This document shows positions 1-10,262 of a stretch of DNA of 64,000 bases, one piece after another. Under the pieces are notes generated by a model. It saw only the letters and a list, made by a program, of their open reading frames with translations. It ran no database searches and had not been told where the DNA came from. Both the position numbers and the translations under genes were made by a program. The stretch's first letter is position 1, and each line of letters opens with the position of its first letter. The stretch is from Desmodus rotundus (Eukaryota; Chordata; Mammalia; Chiroptera; Phyllostomidae): positions 155,906,583-155,970,582 of the forward strand of contig NC_071390.1 in the NCBI RefSeq assembly GCF_022682495.2, in the 5' to 3' direction.

Positions 1-122
1 TAAAGAAAAATAGCAATAAAGTAGTTTTACAGGTAAGTTCTATCAAATATTCAAGGAACAGATATCCTTACACAAACTACTCCAGTACACAGAGAAATTG
101 ATGTAAAAAGATTTATACATAC

Positions 123-290
123 CTGCTTCATCCAATGAGGGCACTTTTTCCACTCTGAGCCTTTCTGATCCCTGCCCTTCTTTCTGAACATTTGTAGAGT
201 ACAGCTTTACTTGACTCGGTGTACAAAAGTATGAGTGACCACAGGGAACCATGTTTGAGAAGCTTCCAAATGTCACTAGACTGTGCCATT
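123..290 (-). CDS. SLC30A9: SLC30A9 exon 2
   Basis: 168 bp with an acceptor after a T-rich tract (TTTTCTTTTAG, AG at 291-292) and donor CAG|GTATGT (GT at 121-122). It is open in one frame from EWHSLVTFG to EKVPSLDEAG, and enters and leaves in phase 1. Human has SFETAEG where this copy has SLDEAG, so the 3' end of the exon is the divergent part. Bases 1-122 to the left are the start of intron 2, AT-rich with nothing else visible. Confidence 0.96.
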
Positions 291-3200
291 CTAAAAGAAA
301 AAAAATTATTTTAATGACAAAGTCACCAGGATTTTGATACCCAATAAAATATGCCTATTACAATTAGGAGAATGTTTTACAGAACAACAGTAAAACAAAC
401 TTTCATGGTACAAGACACCCAAGCATACAATGCTGATCCACCCTCTCTGCGGAGGTGCCTCACTGAGCCCTAGGAGTACAGGGATTACATTGTGTACAGA
501 AAAAATAAAGGATAATATTCCAATTTTCTCTCACTTGTAAACTTACCCACATGGCATCTTTTAAAATATATTTTAAAATTTCATATTATTCAGCTGTTCC
601 AAAAGGTGTCTGGCATATAACAGTTACTCTCTATTTTGTATGCTGGTTACATGCCAAAAAAATATTGGCATAATGTACTTCTCTTGAGGTGGAACGAGGT
701 CAGGAGGGCTTCCTACTCAAAATTATGCTGTGTCCTCTTTCTGCTGGCTGGATATTTATTCCTTTCATTTCACGATCAGTAAGTGGACTATGTTAATCAG
801 TCATTCATACTGTCACTTATTTTTAAAAATCAGATAAATAGATCAACATTTGGTGAAATGTTGGTAAAATTCTCAATATATAGGAATTTTAATTGAGGGA
901 AGAATAGGATATTAATTATGAACCACTGTGGGGAACCGTTCCAAGCGTGGGAAATGTGGCTCAGCCCCCACTCGGAAAAGCCAGTGGGGAGCGAGGTTGG
1001 CGGGCAGGACCCACGTCCATGGATAAGTTCTCCAGTGGGAAATCAGGCCTGCATTGTACCCACACTGCTATGAGACTTGCTCTTGCTGAAACTCCCTCAC
1101 CCTGAATTAAGGAAGCAAATGTTACTGGGTATTTTTATCTTCCCAGAATCTGGGCTAGACTCTCCAAGTATGGGACATATCTGTTTGGACCATTTCTCCT
1201 TTTACATTGCAAATGTCCTCCTTTGATGTATTCAGTGACATCCTCTCTGTTGTCAGCAAAAGATAACCACCCAAGACAAACCTCTGTACAGTAAAAGAGG
1301 ACCTTCTTTGATGTTAAGGGCCTGAAAAACCTATAAAGGCTGTTCAAGGCAAGGCTCTGGGCGCTCCCCCCTTGAGGGAGTGGCCGAGGTGATCAGAGGC
1401 ACTCTCCTCTTGAGAGAGTGGTCAGGGTCCCCTTTCCCATACACACGGACTACAGGACCTCTGTAGTCCGTGTGTATGTGTATTGGAATACTGAAACCTC
1501 AACAGCAGATCTTGCGGGCCGAGATCTACGTCAAACTACTTCAGCTGCTACATCTGGGTTGGCTGTGGACTTTACAGGGCTGACATACAGAAAACAAACA
1601 AACACACACATATTCCATACTTGCCACAAAGTGGTAGAAAAGCAAATCAGTCTGTCTCTACTTTCATGTGACCCCTCCTTCTTTTATTTTTATATGAGTA
1701 CTTAGAATTCTTTTTTTAAAGATTTTATTTAATTATTTTTAGAGAGAGGGGAAGTAAAGGAGAAAGAGAGGGAAACATCAATGTGTGGTTGCCTCTCGTG
1801 GGCCCCCTACTGGGGACCCAGCCAGCAACCAGGCATGTGCCCTGACTGCGAATCAAACTGGCAACCCTTTGGTTCACAGGTCCATGCTCAATCCACTGAG
1901 CTACAACAGGGGGCTAGAATTCTTTACCAACAAACTCAAACATACCTGACTAGATATAATTTATGTATTTTCTAAAGTTGTAGGTATATTAATGAAATGG
2001 TATCATTAGGTAGTTATTTTTCCAAAAGTGGTGGGTTAAGCATTCAAGAGTTAAAACTTTTCTGCCCTGACTGGTGTAGCTCAGTGGATTAAGCAGGATT
2101 AACCCAGGCCTGCAAACCAAAGGGTTGCTGGTTCAATTCCCAGTCAGAGCACATACCTGGGTTGCTGGCTAGGTCCCCAGTAGGGGGCCCGCGAGAGGCA
2201 ACCACACATTGATGTTTCTCTCCCTCTCTTTCTCTTTCCCTTCCCCTCTCTCTGAAAATAAGTAAATAAAATCTTTTTTAAAAAAAGTTAAAACTTTTCT
2301 AAATGCTTAATAATGTTCTTACAAAAACGTTACTTCATGTATGTGCATGTGCAGATATATACCTTCTGAAATGAGAAAGTAAATTTTTTCTTAATGGCGC
2401 AGTGAATTCATCACAAACATAAGTTACTGTAAATGTTGAAGATAATTTTAAAAGCATGAGGGGCACAGGCAGCAAAACTATTCACTCAAGTTTCAGGCTT
2501 GGAACTTATTTGCTTTAAAAACTTCCTGATACCAACTTACTCTTTCATTTATTAAAATATGTAGGCTACTAGCAAAATTAATTTGTGGAGCAAAGGCTAA
2601 AGCAAGTTCTGCCAAGAAACCACACTCCAGGAAAGCATCTTCACAGCAGGCCACTCGTTTGTCAGCCCTACTCAAAATACCTTTTGTGATTATTACAGAA
2701 CAAAGACAATCTGCCACATCTTTTTTTGCCCATTGATGAAGTGCTTTCATAGAGATTGCACTAAAGATATTTAAAGAGGGATTACTCCATTCTAAAAAAA
2801 TCCTTCCTCAAGAGATGACTTGAGGAGGTTTTTTCTCCTTACATTTTAAAACATTACAGAAAATTTCAAACATATGCAAAGTAGAAAAAACAGTACAATA
2901 AACATCCACAAACCTATTGCCTACCTTCAACAAGTATCAACTCGTACTCAACCTTGTCTCATCTCTATGTACAGCACTATCTCCTCACCTCCATATTAAT
3001 TTGATGCAAACCTCAGACATAAAATAATTTCATTCATAAAGATTTCAGTATGTATTCTAGAAACGATGGCTTTTTAAACATAGGCGCACCGATATTACAA
3101 GTAAAAAATAATAATAATTCTTTATCAATTTCCAGTTGTTATAAGTATTATAATTTGTGTGTGTGTGAACAGATCCTAGAAAGGTCCACATACTGTGATT

Positions 3201-6200
3201 GCCTGAGATGTCTTTGCAGTCTTTTAAGCTACAGCATGTCTTTTTTTAAGAGTAAGTTTTTATATATTGAAGAGACCAAGTCGTTTGTCCTAAATTTTTG
3301 TCCTGGTAGTTTTCTAGTCTAAATTTTGCTGATTTAATTACCTGATGTCATTTATCCTGTTTTTCTAAATGTTCTAGAAATCGATAGGCTTAAAGGCTTT
3401 ATCCAAATTCTGGTTCTTTTTATTAAGACAACACTATTTGTTAGGAGGTGATGAGTTCTTGCATCAGGAGCCACGTAATATTAGTGATAGTGTATGCTGT
3501 TGTTCAATGCCTAGAACCATTATTCATTAGGCGGTTATAAAACGGTGATATTTTATCACTCCTTCATTATTAGCCAGAATGCTTCTACAAATGAAGAAAG
3601 CATTCCCTTCATTTATTTGGTTATCCAGCAGTACAGTTCATATAGGAAAGTCAGGATAAATGCTTAATTGCTTCCTTTTATTTCCTAATTCTAAAAACAA
3701 TGAGTTTATCCCCTACCACCCTGCAGTAGTGACACATTAATTTGTGTGTGTGCGTGGGATGCTACGATTTCATAGATTTAAGCATTATTTTATATATTTC
3801 AATCCATTTTAGTCATTATCCTGATTAATGCTCAAATGATCCCATTTTTGGCTAGTATTCTCTTCAAATTGACTCCTGCTTTCATTTGCCACTATCTTAG
3901 TATCTTTGATAGCTTCCTTGCTGTTTTGAAAAGTCCTTAATTTTTAACTTCAGGAGAATTTCAGGTGTCAGCAACTTTAAAGTACATATTTGGCATTAAA
4001 ACAAAATCGAAAACTGCACAGAACTTAACACTTTATATTCTAAAAAATACACAGGACCACAACTGAGTCAATAAAGCAAATACAATACCAAGCACAAAGC
4101 AGTAGAAGCATAAACATGTGTTTACGTAGTAAAAATAACTGAAAATGAACAGGACCAGAGTCAAATGTGTCCCCTAAGTCTTCCAGAGGTCAATCTCATT
4201 ACTTACAATAGTTTTTTTCCCAAAATTTCTAAAGCACTGACATATTAAAAGCTAAATCATTATTACTAAATCACTTATTTTTAAAGAGGTTAGTAATTGT
4301 GACTTTAAAATACATGATAAGCAGAGTAGCTCAGGAGAAGCTTGCTAGGCCCCTAAAATATACCATATAGTACAGAATGCGTAAACTGTTCTTCATGGCA
4401 TTATTCATCGCAGCAAAAACTGGAGACAACTTCAATGTTCCCCAATACAATGATTAAGTTATATATAACTTAGGGTACACATTTGACTCTGGTCCTGTTT
4501 GTTTTTAGTTATTGTGACTACCTAAGCAACATACACAGTAGAGAGAACTGTCAGTTTACATGGAAGAAAAAGTGTTTATATTACTTGTTGTTACGGTCTG
4601 AAAAAGGCCAAATTTCCTCTAAAAGCCAGGGCAAACGGTAAATGACAAACCAGATTGAGGATCTGTTTTGTGGTGATCAGTAGCAGTGATCTATAGAACC
4701 TATTATACTAGGTTCTATATATATAGTATTTTTATTGTATATTCATTAAAAACTATTAATAACATGTAAAACACTCATGTTATAATGACTTCACAAGAGA
4801 CAAAATAATACATATGAATTTACCTATTACAAATGTGACTGGTAAAATACCTGGATTCTACATAACTTTTTCTCTAGACCTTATACTTTTGTATATTTTC
4901 AAAATAAAAGCCTAAATGTTAAAAGCAAAAAGTATTTACATTGCTAAGTTACTTTAATATTATTACTGCTAATATTAACACACTAGCCCTGGCTGGTGTA
5001 ACTCAGTGGATTGAGCATGGGCCTGCCAAAGGGCTGCCAGTTCGATTCCCAGTCAGGGCACATGCCTGGGTTGTGGGCCAGGTCCCCAGTTGGGGACACG
5101 TGAGGGGCAACCACACATTGATGTCTCTTTCCCTCTATTTCTCCTTCCCTTCCTCTCTCTCTAAATAAATAAATAAAATCTTTAAAAAGTTATTAACACA
5201 CTATTTCTAGTTTAGTTTCATGCTTTCAGCTAGGCAAAAAATGCAGGAAATTCCTTTTACGCATAATCATCTAGCAAGCAAGTGTGACCTAGACAGGGTA
5301 GCTCAACCTAAAAGACTTGCTGATGTGATTTTCCTCCAGAACAGAGTAAGAGAATCCTTTTTTTTTTTCAGGTAAAGAATATGAGATGCTGGCAACTTCC
5401 TGCACTGCCTCTTGGCATACATCTCCACAGCCTTGCTTATTCTTGTTAATATTTGCTTTAAAAAAGGAAAAACAGCAACAACAGAAGAGGTGAGGTCCCA
5501 GGCCAGCATTTCTAATGAAAGAGCCCTTGCTGGCCACTTTCTAGCCCAGTACCTGGCATATTTCTGTACGGTACTTGTGTTGGCTCATCCCTAGTGTCCG
5601 CCCAGTAACGGTGGGCATGGTGTCTGTCTGGTTCAGCACTAACCACCAGCACCAGCGCGTCTTTACTGAATGATCCTCGCTCACAAAAACCCGAGGCATA
5701 CACTAAGCCTACCCTTATTCCACAGTCACAAATTCTATCATTAACTTCAACTACACAGAATCACGGTGTCAGTCTGCCAAAATGATCTTTTGTAATTGTC
5801 AATGTTCCCATCAGTTATTTAAGGGAGGGGGTGCTGGAGACAAAAGTTAAGTTGTTAAAATTCCCACTCTACTTTTCTTATGGTAATAAACATGAGCACA
5901 TTAGAGACAGATATAAAATACAAAGGTTTAATTTCTATCTTTTTATTTAAAAACTACACTTTCATGAATCTCACATTTAAGCAAAAGCATGTAACTGTTA
6001 ATTTAATATGCAGTACTTAAAGGAGCATTCTCTGACCTCAAATTTGTGTCAAGTGAGGCAAGGCATAAATACATGAAAAAAATAAGTTAAGTACTCTATG
6101 CAAAGTCAAAAAAACTTAAAAAGGATATACAAGGGGGGACCAAAAAAATGAAATTTATTCATATAAAATTGTGTATTTATTCTAATATGTTTAAACTTCA

Positions 6201-9200
6201 GTCACCTTCAAAGTACTCTCCATTTGACACAATATTACTATAGAGACTTTTTTCCACTGCTCAAAACAGCATTTGAACTCATCCACTTTGATGCCTTTTA
6301 GTGAGTGCCTCTGCTGCTTTTGTTTCACCTCTGCCACATCACCAAAACTTTTCCCTTTCAGGGCTTTTTCATCCTGGGGGGGAAAAAAAAGTTGCTAATA
6401 GGGAGGGTGTGGCACCAGGACAGGGGGAGAGGTCATGCCTTTTTTGGTCAAAAACTGCTAAGAATGCAGCCTCTCACAACAACGCCAGCTGGTAAGCTGA
6501 TACATGAATTCCTTGAACACTAACCTAGTGGGGGAAGGCTGTACTACAAGGGGCCACCCTCCATAAGATAATTCTGGTTTTGAGGGGTCTCCCCTCTATT
6601 TACTATAGAAACTAGGTAATTTTTATTACTTAAAACAGCAGCCTCTACCTCTTTGGCACCAGCGACCCATTTCAAGGAAGACAACTTTTCCACAGACAAG
6701 AAGGGAGGACAGGAGGCAGAGCTCAGGTGGTATGCAAGCTCAGCTTCACTCACTGACCTGCCACTCACATCCTGCTGTGCAGCCCAGTTCCTAACAGGCC
6801 ACAGACCAGTACTGGTCCGCAGCCCAGGGACTGGGGACCCCTGATTTAAAAATATATGTTTAGTCATCCCTATATGCCAAGGTTGTAGGTTCGATCCCCA
6901 GTCAGGGCACATAAAAGAATAAACTAATGAGTGCATTAATAAGTGGAACAACAAACAGGTGTTTCTCTCTCTTCCTCTCTCTAAAAATCAATTAAAATTA
7001 AAAAAATAAAGGTATATGTTTATTGTAGATCATCTAAAAAACACATAAAGTTAAAAAAAATTTAACAGCTCTGGCCCAGTAGCTCAGTTGGTTAGAACAT
7101 GGTCCTGATACACCAAGCTTGTGGGTTGGATCTCTGATCAAGGGATATACAAGAATCAACCAATGAATGCGTAAGTAAGTGCAAGAGGCAACTGATGTTT
7201 CTCTCTAAAATCCATAAAAATTTTTAAAATTTTTTCTAAAGAAATTCACTGTTAATATCACAGTATATATTCTTACTAAATTTTTTCTAGTTTTACCTAA
7301 TACAGTACATCAAGAGCAGCTTCCCATTGTCACTAAATATTCTAAATTATTATTTTTAAAGAGTTGCATGTATCATGAACCCATATTAAATGTACCATAA
7401 GGGATGGATCCCTTTAAGTAGGATCTCTGAGTCAGAAGGTGTTAACCTTTAAAGTTCTTTATATACAAAGAATAACTGACCTCTAAAACACTGTGCAACT
7501 CTATGCCCCAATCAGTAGTAAGAGAGTGCCTGCTTTCGTGCAACATCAATGTGAGGTACCACTATGAAAAACTTAGCCAATGTAGGCAGGCAATGAATAG
7601 TAAATTCTTAAACTTACATTTCTGTGTTTATTAGTGAATATAAAACAATTTTGCATTTTTATCGGCCACTTGAACTTTACAGACTTCTTATTCATTTCGT
7701 TTGCCCACTTTTCTACTGGCATGTACATGGGTCTGTAAAAACGATTTATAAATTAGGGATACTAACTCTGTAACTGCACTGTCCAATACAGCAGTCACTG
7801 TTATTTGAGCACTTGAAATGTGGCTACTCTGAACTAAGATGTGCTTTAAGTGTAAAATATAGAATGGACTTCAAAAATTTAGTAGAAAAAACAATACAAA
7901 ACATCTCAATAATTTTAATATTATGTGTTGAAATACTTTAACTATACTGGATAAACTACATAATTTTAAGTTTCATATTATAATTTATTATTTTCATCTA
8001 TTTTTTAAAATATGGCTATCGAGATAACTGAAAATTACATACATCGCTCACATATTTCTTTGGACAATGCTGCTCTAGAATACTGTTTTCCTTTTCATCT
8101 TTAAATATTTTCAGTGTTAGTTTGAGAAACAGGCACTTCTCACTGTATGCAAAAGAAGCAGTAGCTTCCCTCAGTTTCCTCCTCTTCTCATTCTTCCTAA
8201 GATTTTCCCAGCCCCATATTCTCTCACATAGGAATTTTAGAAGTATAAATGAAACTGTATTTCTTGATAAAGAAAAATGTTTTTAGAAATTTTTCCCTAA
8301 AGTTCTTCAAATATTCTTTACTTCTTACATGCATCCAACTTCAACAGTACTCGTTTTCCAAATGATTTATAAATTTTACCATTATGATAGCCCTTTAAAA
8401 AAGTTTTAGTATTATTGAAACTCAATTTTCACAAAGAAGGCTATTTTTAAAACCTAGTAGGTGTTTTTTTTAGTGTGAAAACATATTTTAATTTTTTGGT
8501 AATAAACATTCCAAAGAACTCTGCGAAGTCGTTCTGATGAGATAGGTAGTAATTACCTATGGTTCACAGATGGATGAGACAAAGAGCATGTAATTTTCAA
8601 CATGAAAGCTACAGAAAATAGGGATTACAAATAACACTCTTTCAACACCTTTTAACCAACACTTAAAGGGCACTTTAGCTTAAACTCAACAGCCACTGCA
8701 CCTAATTAAGTGTAATATGCAGAAATTGCTTGGTCAATGGAAGCCTTTACCTGGGTATTTTGGAGTGAGTATAACCAAATGATTCACTTTGTTCATAAGA
8801 GAACCAGGTACATTGCCAATATGAAAAACTCAACGATTATACTTTTCCATCACCACCAAAAAGCCCCAAGAACATTTCTAAAATTTTAAGAGCCAGTTCT
8901 TACATTTATTGCAAATAAAAAATAGAAATATATTCTTATTTGCACAGCATAAACATTACCATAGCTTTTATCATAAACTTGAATGACTTGTCTACAGCCT
9001 CCAACTTCTACTGCGAGGTCACAAAAATGCTCCAAGGTTTTCAAACATGAATTTTTGAGGAATGTCTCTGTAAATACTCTTTGCATCCCCACGAACCCGA
9101 GGGATTAGATTAGGGGTGGGTTTGTTTCAAACTTCTCCCTCATTGTTCCGAAGTGTCAAGCTCCGGCGTGTGGCAGAACGGAAGCCTGATTAAAACTTCG

Positions 9201-10086
9201 AAGTTCAATGCTATTTTGGAAACTATGGGATAATTTGAGTCAGAAAAAGAAAAAACTCTTAAGTAGAAGGATAAAAATTCTCATCAATCACCTTTTTCTG
9301 GGTTACAGCTCCGGTAGACACTTTTGCACCAAAGACTACTCAACGAGACTGAAGAGTTTTGTTTTTAAGCCCCAAGGTGGGCTCGTTCAATGACTGTGGG
9401 ATGGTCAAACCCTCATACTTAAGAATGAGTCATACATGTTGAATAGCAACCCCCCGCGCGTTCCTCCTTTCAGAAAATTTAAGCAAGTTGGGACTCCGAG
9501 AAAGGGGCAGGGCAAGAAAATCTACTGGGCTACAAGACCTCAATGAAGGTGAGTCGGTGAGCTCCAAAGACCCCGGAACTTCGTGGAGCCAGTTATTTCC
9601 CACTGCCTAGGGTGTGTGTGGCGGGGGGTGGGGGGGTGGGGGGGGTGGGGGGGTGGGGGGGGGTCACCGTCGGACACCGCCGTGCATAGGCAGAAAGGGG
9701 TCGGCTTCAAGGCTGTAACCCGGCCTCGGGCTGCCCGAAAGTTTCTGCGGAACCTGTGCTAGTGTCTTAGGTGAGACCAGAGTCAGGAAGGCCTGTCATG
9801 AGCCCCCCAGGCTGGGCGGGCCACAGTGCAAAGGCGGAGACCTGAAAGGAGTAGGGGCTGGAATTGGGGAAGGGCTAGCGGGCGTACTGCCCCAGGCGAG
9901 GCGCAGAGCCAACGGCTCGGTCCGGTCCTCCAGTCCGGCTTCCGCGGAGGCAGCAGCCGGGGCCGGACACTCACCCTGGCGCTCGCTGGAGCCGCGGGCC
10001 GCCACCCTGCAGCGCAGACGGAGCCGGCACACGGAGGACCAGCTACATCTGTGGGCCGCTGCGGCGGCGGCCAAGCCCGGTAGCAT
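123..10086 (-). CDS. SLC30A9: SLC30A9 (ZnT9), first two coding exons; gene runs off the left edge
   Basis: Spliced CDS join of 9975-10086 and 123-290 on the minus strand, giving 93 codons plus one base. The product opens MLPGLAAAAAAHRCSW and continues across the splice with EWHSLVTFGSFSNMVP and QVKLYSTNVQKEGQG, which match human ZnT9 residue for residue over most of their length, as I remember it. ZnT9 is a cation-diffusion-facilitator protein that exports zinc from the mitochondrial matrix. The Ala/Arg-rich N-terminus seen here fits a mitochondrial targeting presequence. The transmembrane and zinc-binding parts lie in later exons outside the window. The start was chosen because it matches the human N-terminus and sits in the CpG island. 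Intron 1 is 9684 bp (291-9974). Confidence 0.96.
291..927. other. SLC30A9 intron 1, left part, no feature seen
   Basis: AT-rich intronic sequence next to exon 2. I see no open exon with paired splice sites on either strand and no recognisable repeat. Confidence 0.6.
928..1585 (+). mobile_element. Solo retroviral-type LTR
   Basis: A block of distinct composition that begins TGTGGGGAACCG and ends near GGGCTGACA, so it has the TG...CA ends of a retroviral LTR. It has a TATA box (CTATAAAGG, around 1330-1338) and stem-loop-rich sequence downstream of it, as in R-region leaders. No gag, pol or env reading frames flank it, so it looks like a solo LTR. I found no matching target-site duplication, so the exact ends are uncertain. 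The class is not assigned with confidence; ERV2-like is possible. Confidence 0.55.
1441..1475. repeat. Perfect 15-bp inverted repeat with 5-base loop
   Basis: ACACACGGACTACAG at 1441-1455, loop GACCT, then its exact reverse complement at 1461-1475. It lies about 105 bp downstream of the LTR TATA box, so it would sit near the 5' end of an LTR-driven transcript. Confidence 0.9.
1713..1914 (-). mobile_element. VES-type tRNA-derived SINE
   Basis: Antisense copy: T-rich tail complement, GA-rich middle, then complements of the 'ggttcgattcccagtcaggg' box and the 'gctcagtggattgagc' head. It is flanked by the direct repeat TAGAATTCTT(T) at 1703-1713 and 1915-1925, the target-site duplication. Confidence 0.88.
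2064..2286 (+). mobile_element. VES-type tRNA-derived SINE with perfect 14-bp TSD
   Basis: Sense copy starting GCCCTGACTGGTGTAGCTCA, with B-box-like GGTTCAATTCCC and the AAATAAAATC tail. Perfect target-site duplication GTTAAAACTTTTCT at 2050-2063 and 2287-2300. It lies 150 bp from an opposite-strand copy. Confidence 0.92.
2541..2791 (-). CDS. Nested frame, putative exon B
   Basis: 251 bp: two bases completing a Glu codon, then 83 codons. Open across its full length between AG (2792-2793) and GTAAGT (2535-2540). It starts EWSNPSLNIF and ends HILINER, with an Ala/Leu/Cys-rich helical middle (DAFLECGFLAELALAF). The coding-like amino-acid pattern, paired splice sites and phase match to exon A are the reasons for calling it. 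Confidence 0.5.
2541..9086 (-). CDS. Unidentified spliced reading frame nested in SLC30A9 intron 1
   Basis: I do not recognise this product. Two exon-like segments on the minus strand (8960-9086 and 2541-2791) join in phase 1 to give 126 codons, open throughout. The first starts at an ATG in fair context (GGGGATGC) and ends at donor TATG|GTAATG. The second has acceptor TTTTTTTAG and donor AGA|GTAAGT and would continue in phase 0 into sequence not found. The product looks like a soluble helical protein: Leu/Ala/Cys-rich amphipathic stretches, no signal peptide, no obvious membrane segment. It lies on the same strand as SLC30A9, about 1 kb inside the gene. It could be a nested gene, an alternative first exon set, or a decayed gene copy. 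A short upstream ORF of 12 codons in the same frame, ended by a TAA, precedes the ATG. Confidence 0.45.
2792..4112. other. SLC30A9 intron 1, unique AT-rich stretch
   Basis: AT-rich intronic sequence. No paired-splice-site exon or recent repeat could be supported on either strand. Confidence 0.5.
4113..4530. repeat. Long inverted repeat, about 50-bp imperfect arms
   Basis: AACAGGACCAGAGTCAAATGTGT at 4148-4170 recurs as its exact reverse complement at 4477-4499 (23 bp). The match continues outward with scattered mismatches to about 4120 and 4530. The spacer is about 306 bp and includes a piece resembling the 3' part of an old L1 (about 4375-4460). Confidence 0.75.
4986..5190 (+). mobile_element. 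VES SINE with perfect 13-bp TSD
   Basis: Sense copy close to the family consensus (CCCTGGCTGGTGTAACTCAG, GGTTCGATTCCC-like box, AAATAAATAAATAAAATC tail). Target-site duplication TATTAACACACTA at 4973-4985 and 5191-5203. Confidence 0.92.
5204..6130. other. SLC30A9 intron 1, no gene or clear repeat
   Basis: Mixed-composition intronic sequence. Short open frames occur on both strands (for example 5512-5703 minus) but none has paired splice sites, coding-like composition or a recognisable family. Confidence 0.5.
6131..6512 (-). mobile_element. Mariner/Tc1 DNA transposon, decayed transposase C-terminal part
   Basis: Read on the minus strand, fragments such as LKGKSFGDVAEVKQK, SLKGIKVDEFK and CFEQWKK appear in the order expected for the C-terminal part of a mariner transposase, split by frameshifts. 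The left end has an AAGGGGGGACCAAAAA terminal-repeat-like edge at 6131. The catalytic D,D34D core and the other end are missing, so it cannot move by itself. Confidence 0.7.
6652..6842 (-). mobile_element. hAT-type non-autonomous DNA transposon fossil
   Basis: The edge reads, in antisense, CAGGGGTCCCCAGTCCCTGGG, followed by a 'ggaccagtactggtctgtgg' motif and a 'gtggaaaagttgtcttcc' block. That order matches an old mammalian hAT family as I remember it. The exact family is not assigned. Confidence 0.55.
6866..7008 (+). mobile_element. 5'-truncated older tRNA-derived SINE
   Basis: Has the GGTTCGATCCCCAGTCAGGG box, then the ATGAGTGCATTAATAAGTGG linker and a CTCTCT tail. This is an older relative of the VES copies, recognisable by the 'aatgaatgcataaataagtggaacaac' linker that the young copies lack. 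Confidence 0.7.
7070..7226 (+). mobile_element. Older tRNA-derived SINE
   Basis: Sense copy with the GGCCCAGTAGCTCAGTTGGTTAG head, a decayed box B and the CAACCAATGAATGCG linker. It is more diverged than the VES copies, with no clear target-site duplication. Confidence 0.7.
7775..8086. mobile_element. MER5-like hAT fossil
   Basis: CTGCACTGTCCAATACAGCA at one side and GGACAATGCTGCTCTAGA at the other, with GAGCACTTGAAATGTGGCTA inside, as in the MER5/Charlie group. AT-rich filler lies in between. Confidence 0.6.
8087..8959. other. SLC30A9 intron 1, AT-rich unique sequence
   Basis: No repeat, RNA gene or exon could be supported between the MER5-like fossil and putative exon A of the nested frame. 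Confidence 0.5.
8960..9086 (-). CDS. Nested frame, putative exon A (start exon)
   Basis: 42 codons plus one base, reading MQRVFTETFL at the start and VIQVYDKSY at the end, then donor GTAATG (GT at 8958-8959). The sequence upstream to about 9200 is moderately CpG-containing (CGAACCCGAGGG, CCGGCG), which would suit a weak TATA-less promoter on the shoulder of the SLC30A9 CpG island. Confidence 0.45.
9611..9663. repeat. G-tract simple repeat (G-quadruplex-prone)
   Basis: After GGTGTGTGTGGC, five runs of six to nine G separated by single T residues (about 9623-9663). It lies about 310 bp inside SLC30A9 intron 1, so the transcript strand carries C runs and the non-template DNA strand lacks the G runs. 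Confidence 0.9.
9975..10086 (-). CDS. SLC30A9: SLC30A9 exon 1 (coding part)
   Basis: 37 codons plus one base, starting at the ATG at 10084-10086 and ending at a strong donor (CAGG|GTGAGT; GT at 9973-9974). It encodes MLPGL, a run of six alanines and an Arg-rich stretch ending SSERQ. As I recall the human protein, it has five alanines here. The exon lies fully inside the CpG island. The phase-1 junction regenerates Glu with exon 2. Confidence 0.96.
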
Positions 10087-10262
10087 CCTGGCGGGGCGAA
10101 GGCCCCGACTCGTTCACTGCCTCCCGCCTCCGCGTCGCCGCCAGCACCAACTGACTCCATAGACCGGGGACCGGGGAGCAGAGACGCCTGGGCCGCCGCG
10201 GGCGGCCTCAGTAACCCGGAAATGAGTAAAACGTTATTTACCGGCGCCCGCCGCGGAGGCGG

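Noticed and set aside
1135..1347. 70-codon minus-strand frame
   Set aside because: Lies inside the solo LTR and is antisense to its promoter.
2064..2160. tRNA-like A and B boxes
   Set aside because: They belong to the SINE head; there is no complete cloverleaf, so this is not a tRNA gene. The same holds for every other SINE copy.
9783..10160. 125-codon minus-strand frame starting MESVGAGG
   Set aside because: It reads through the SLC30A9 exon 1 donor in the wrong frame. Kept only as a possible upstream ORF start.
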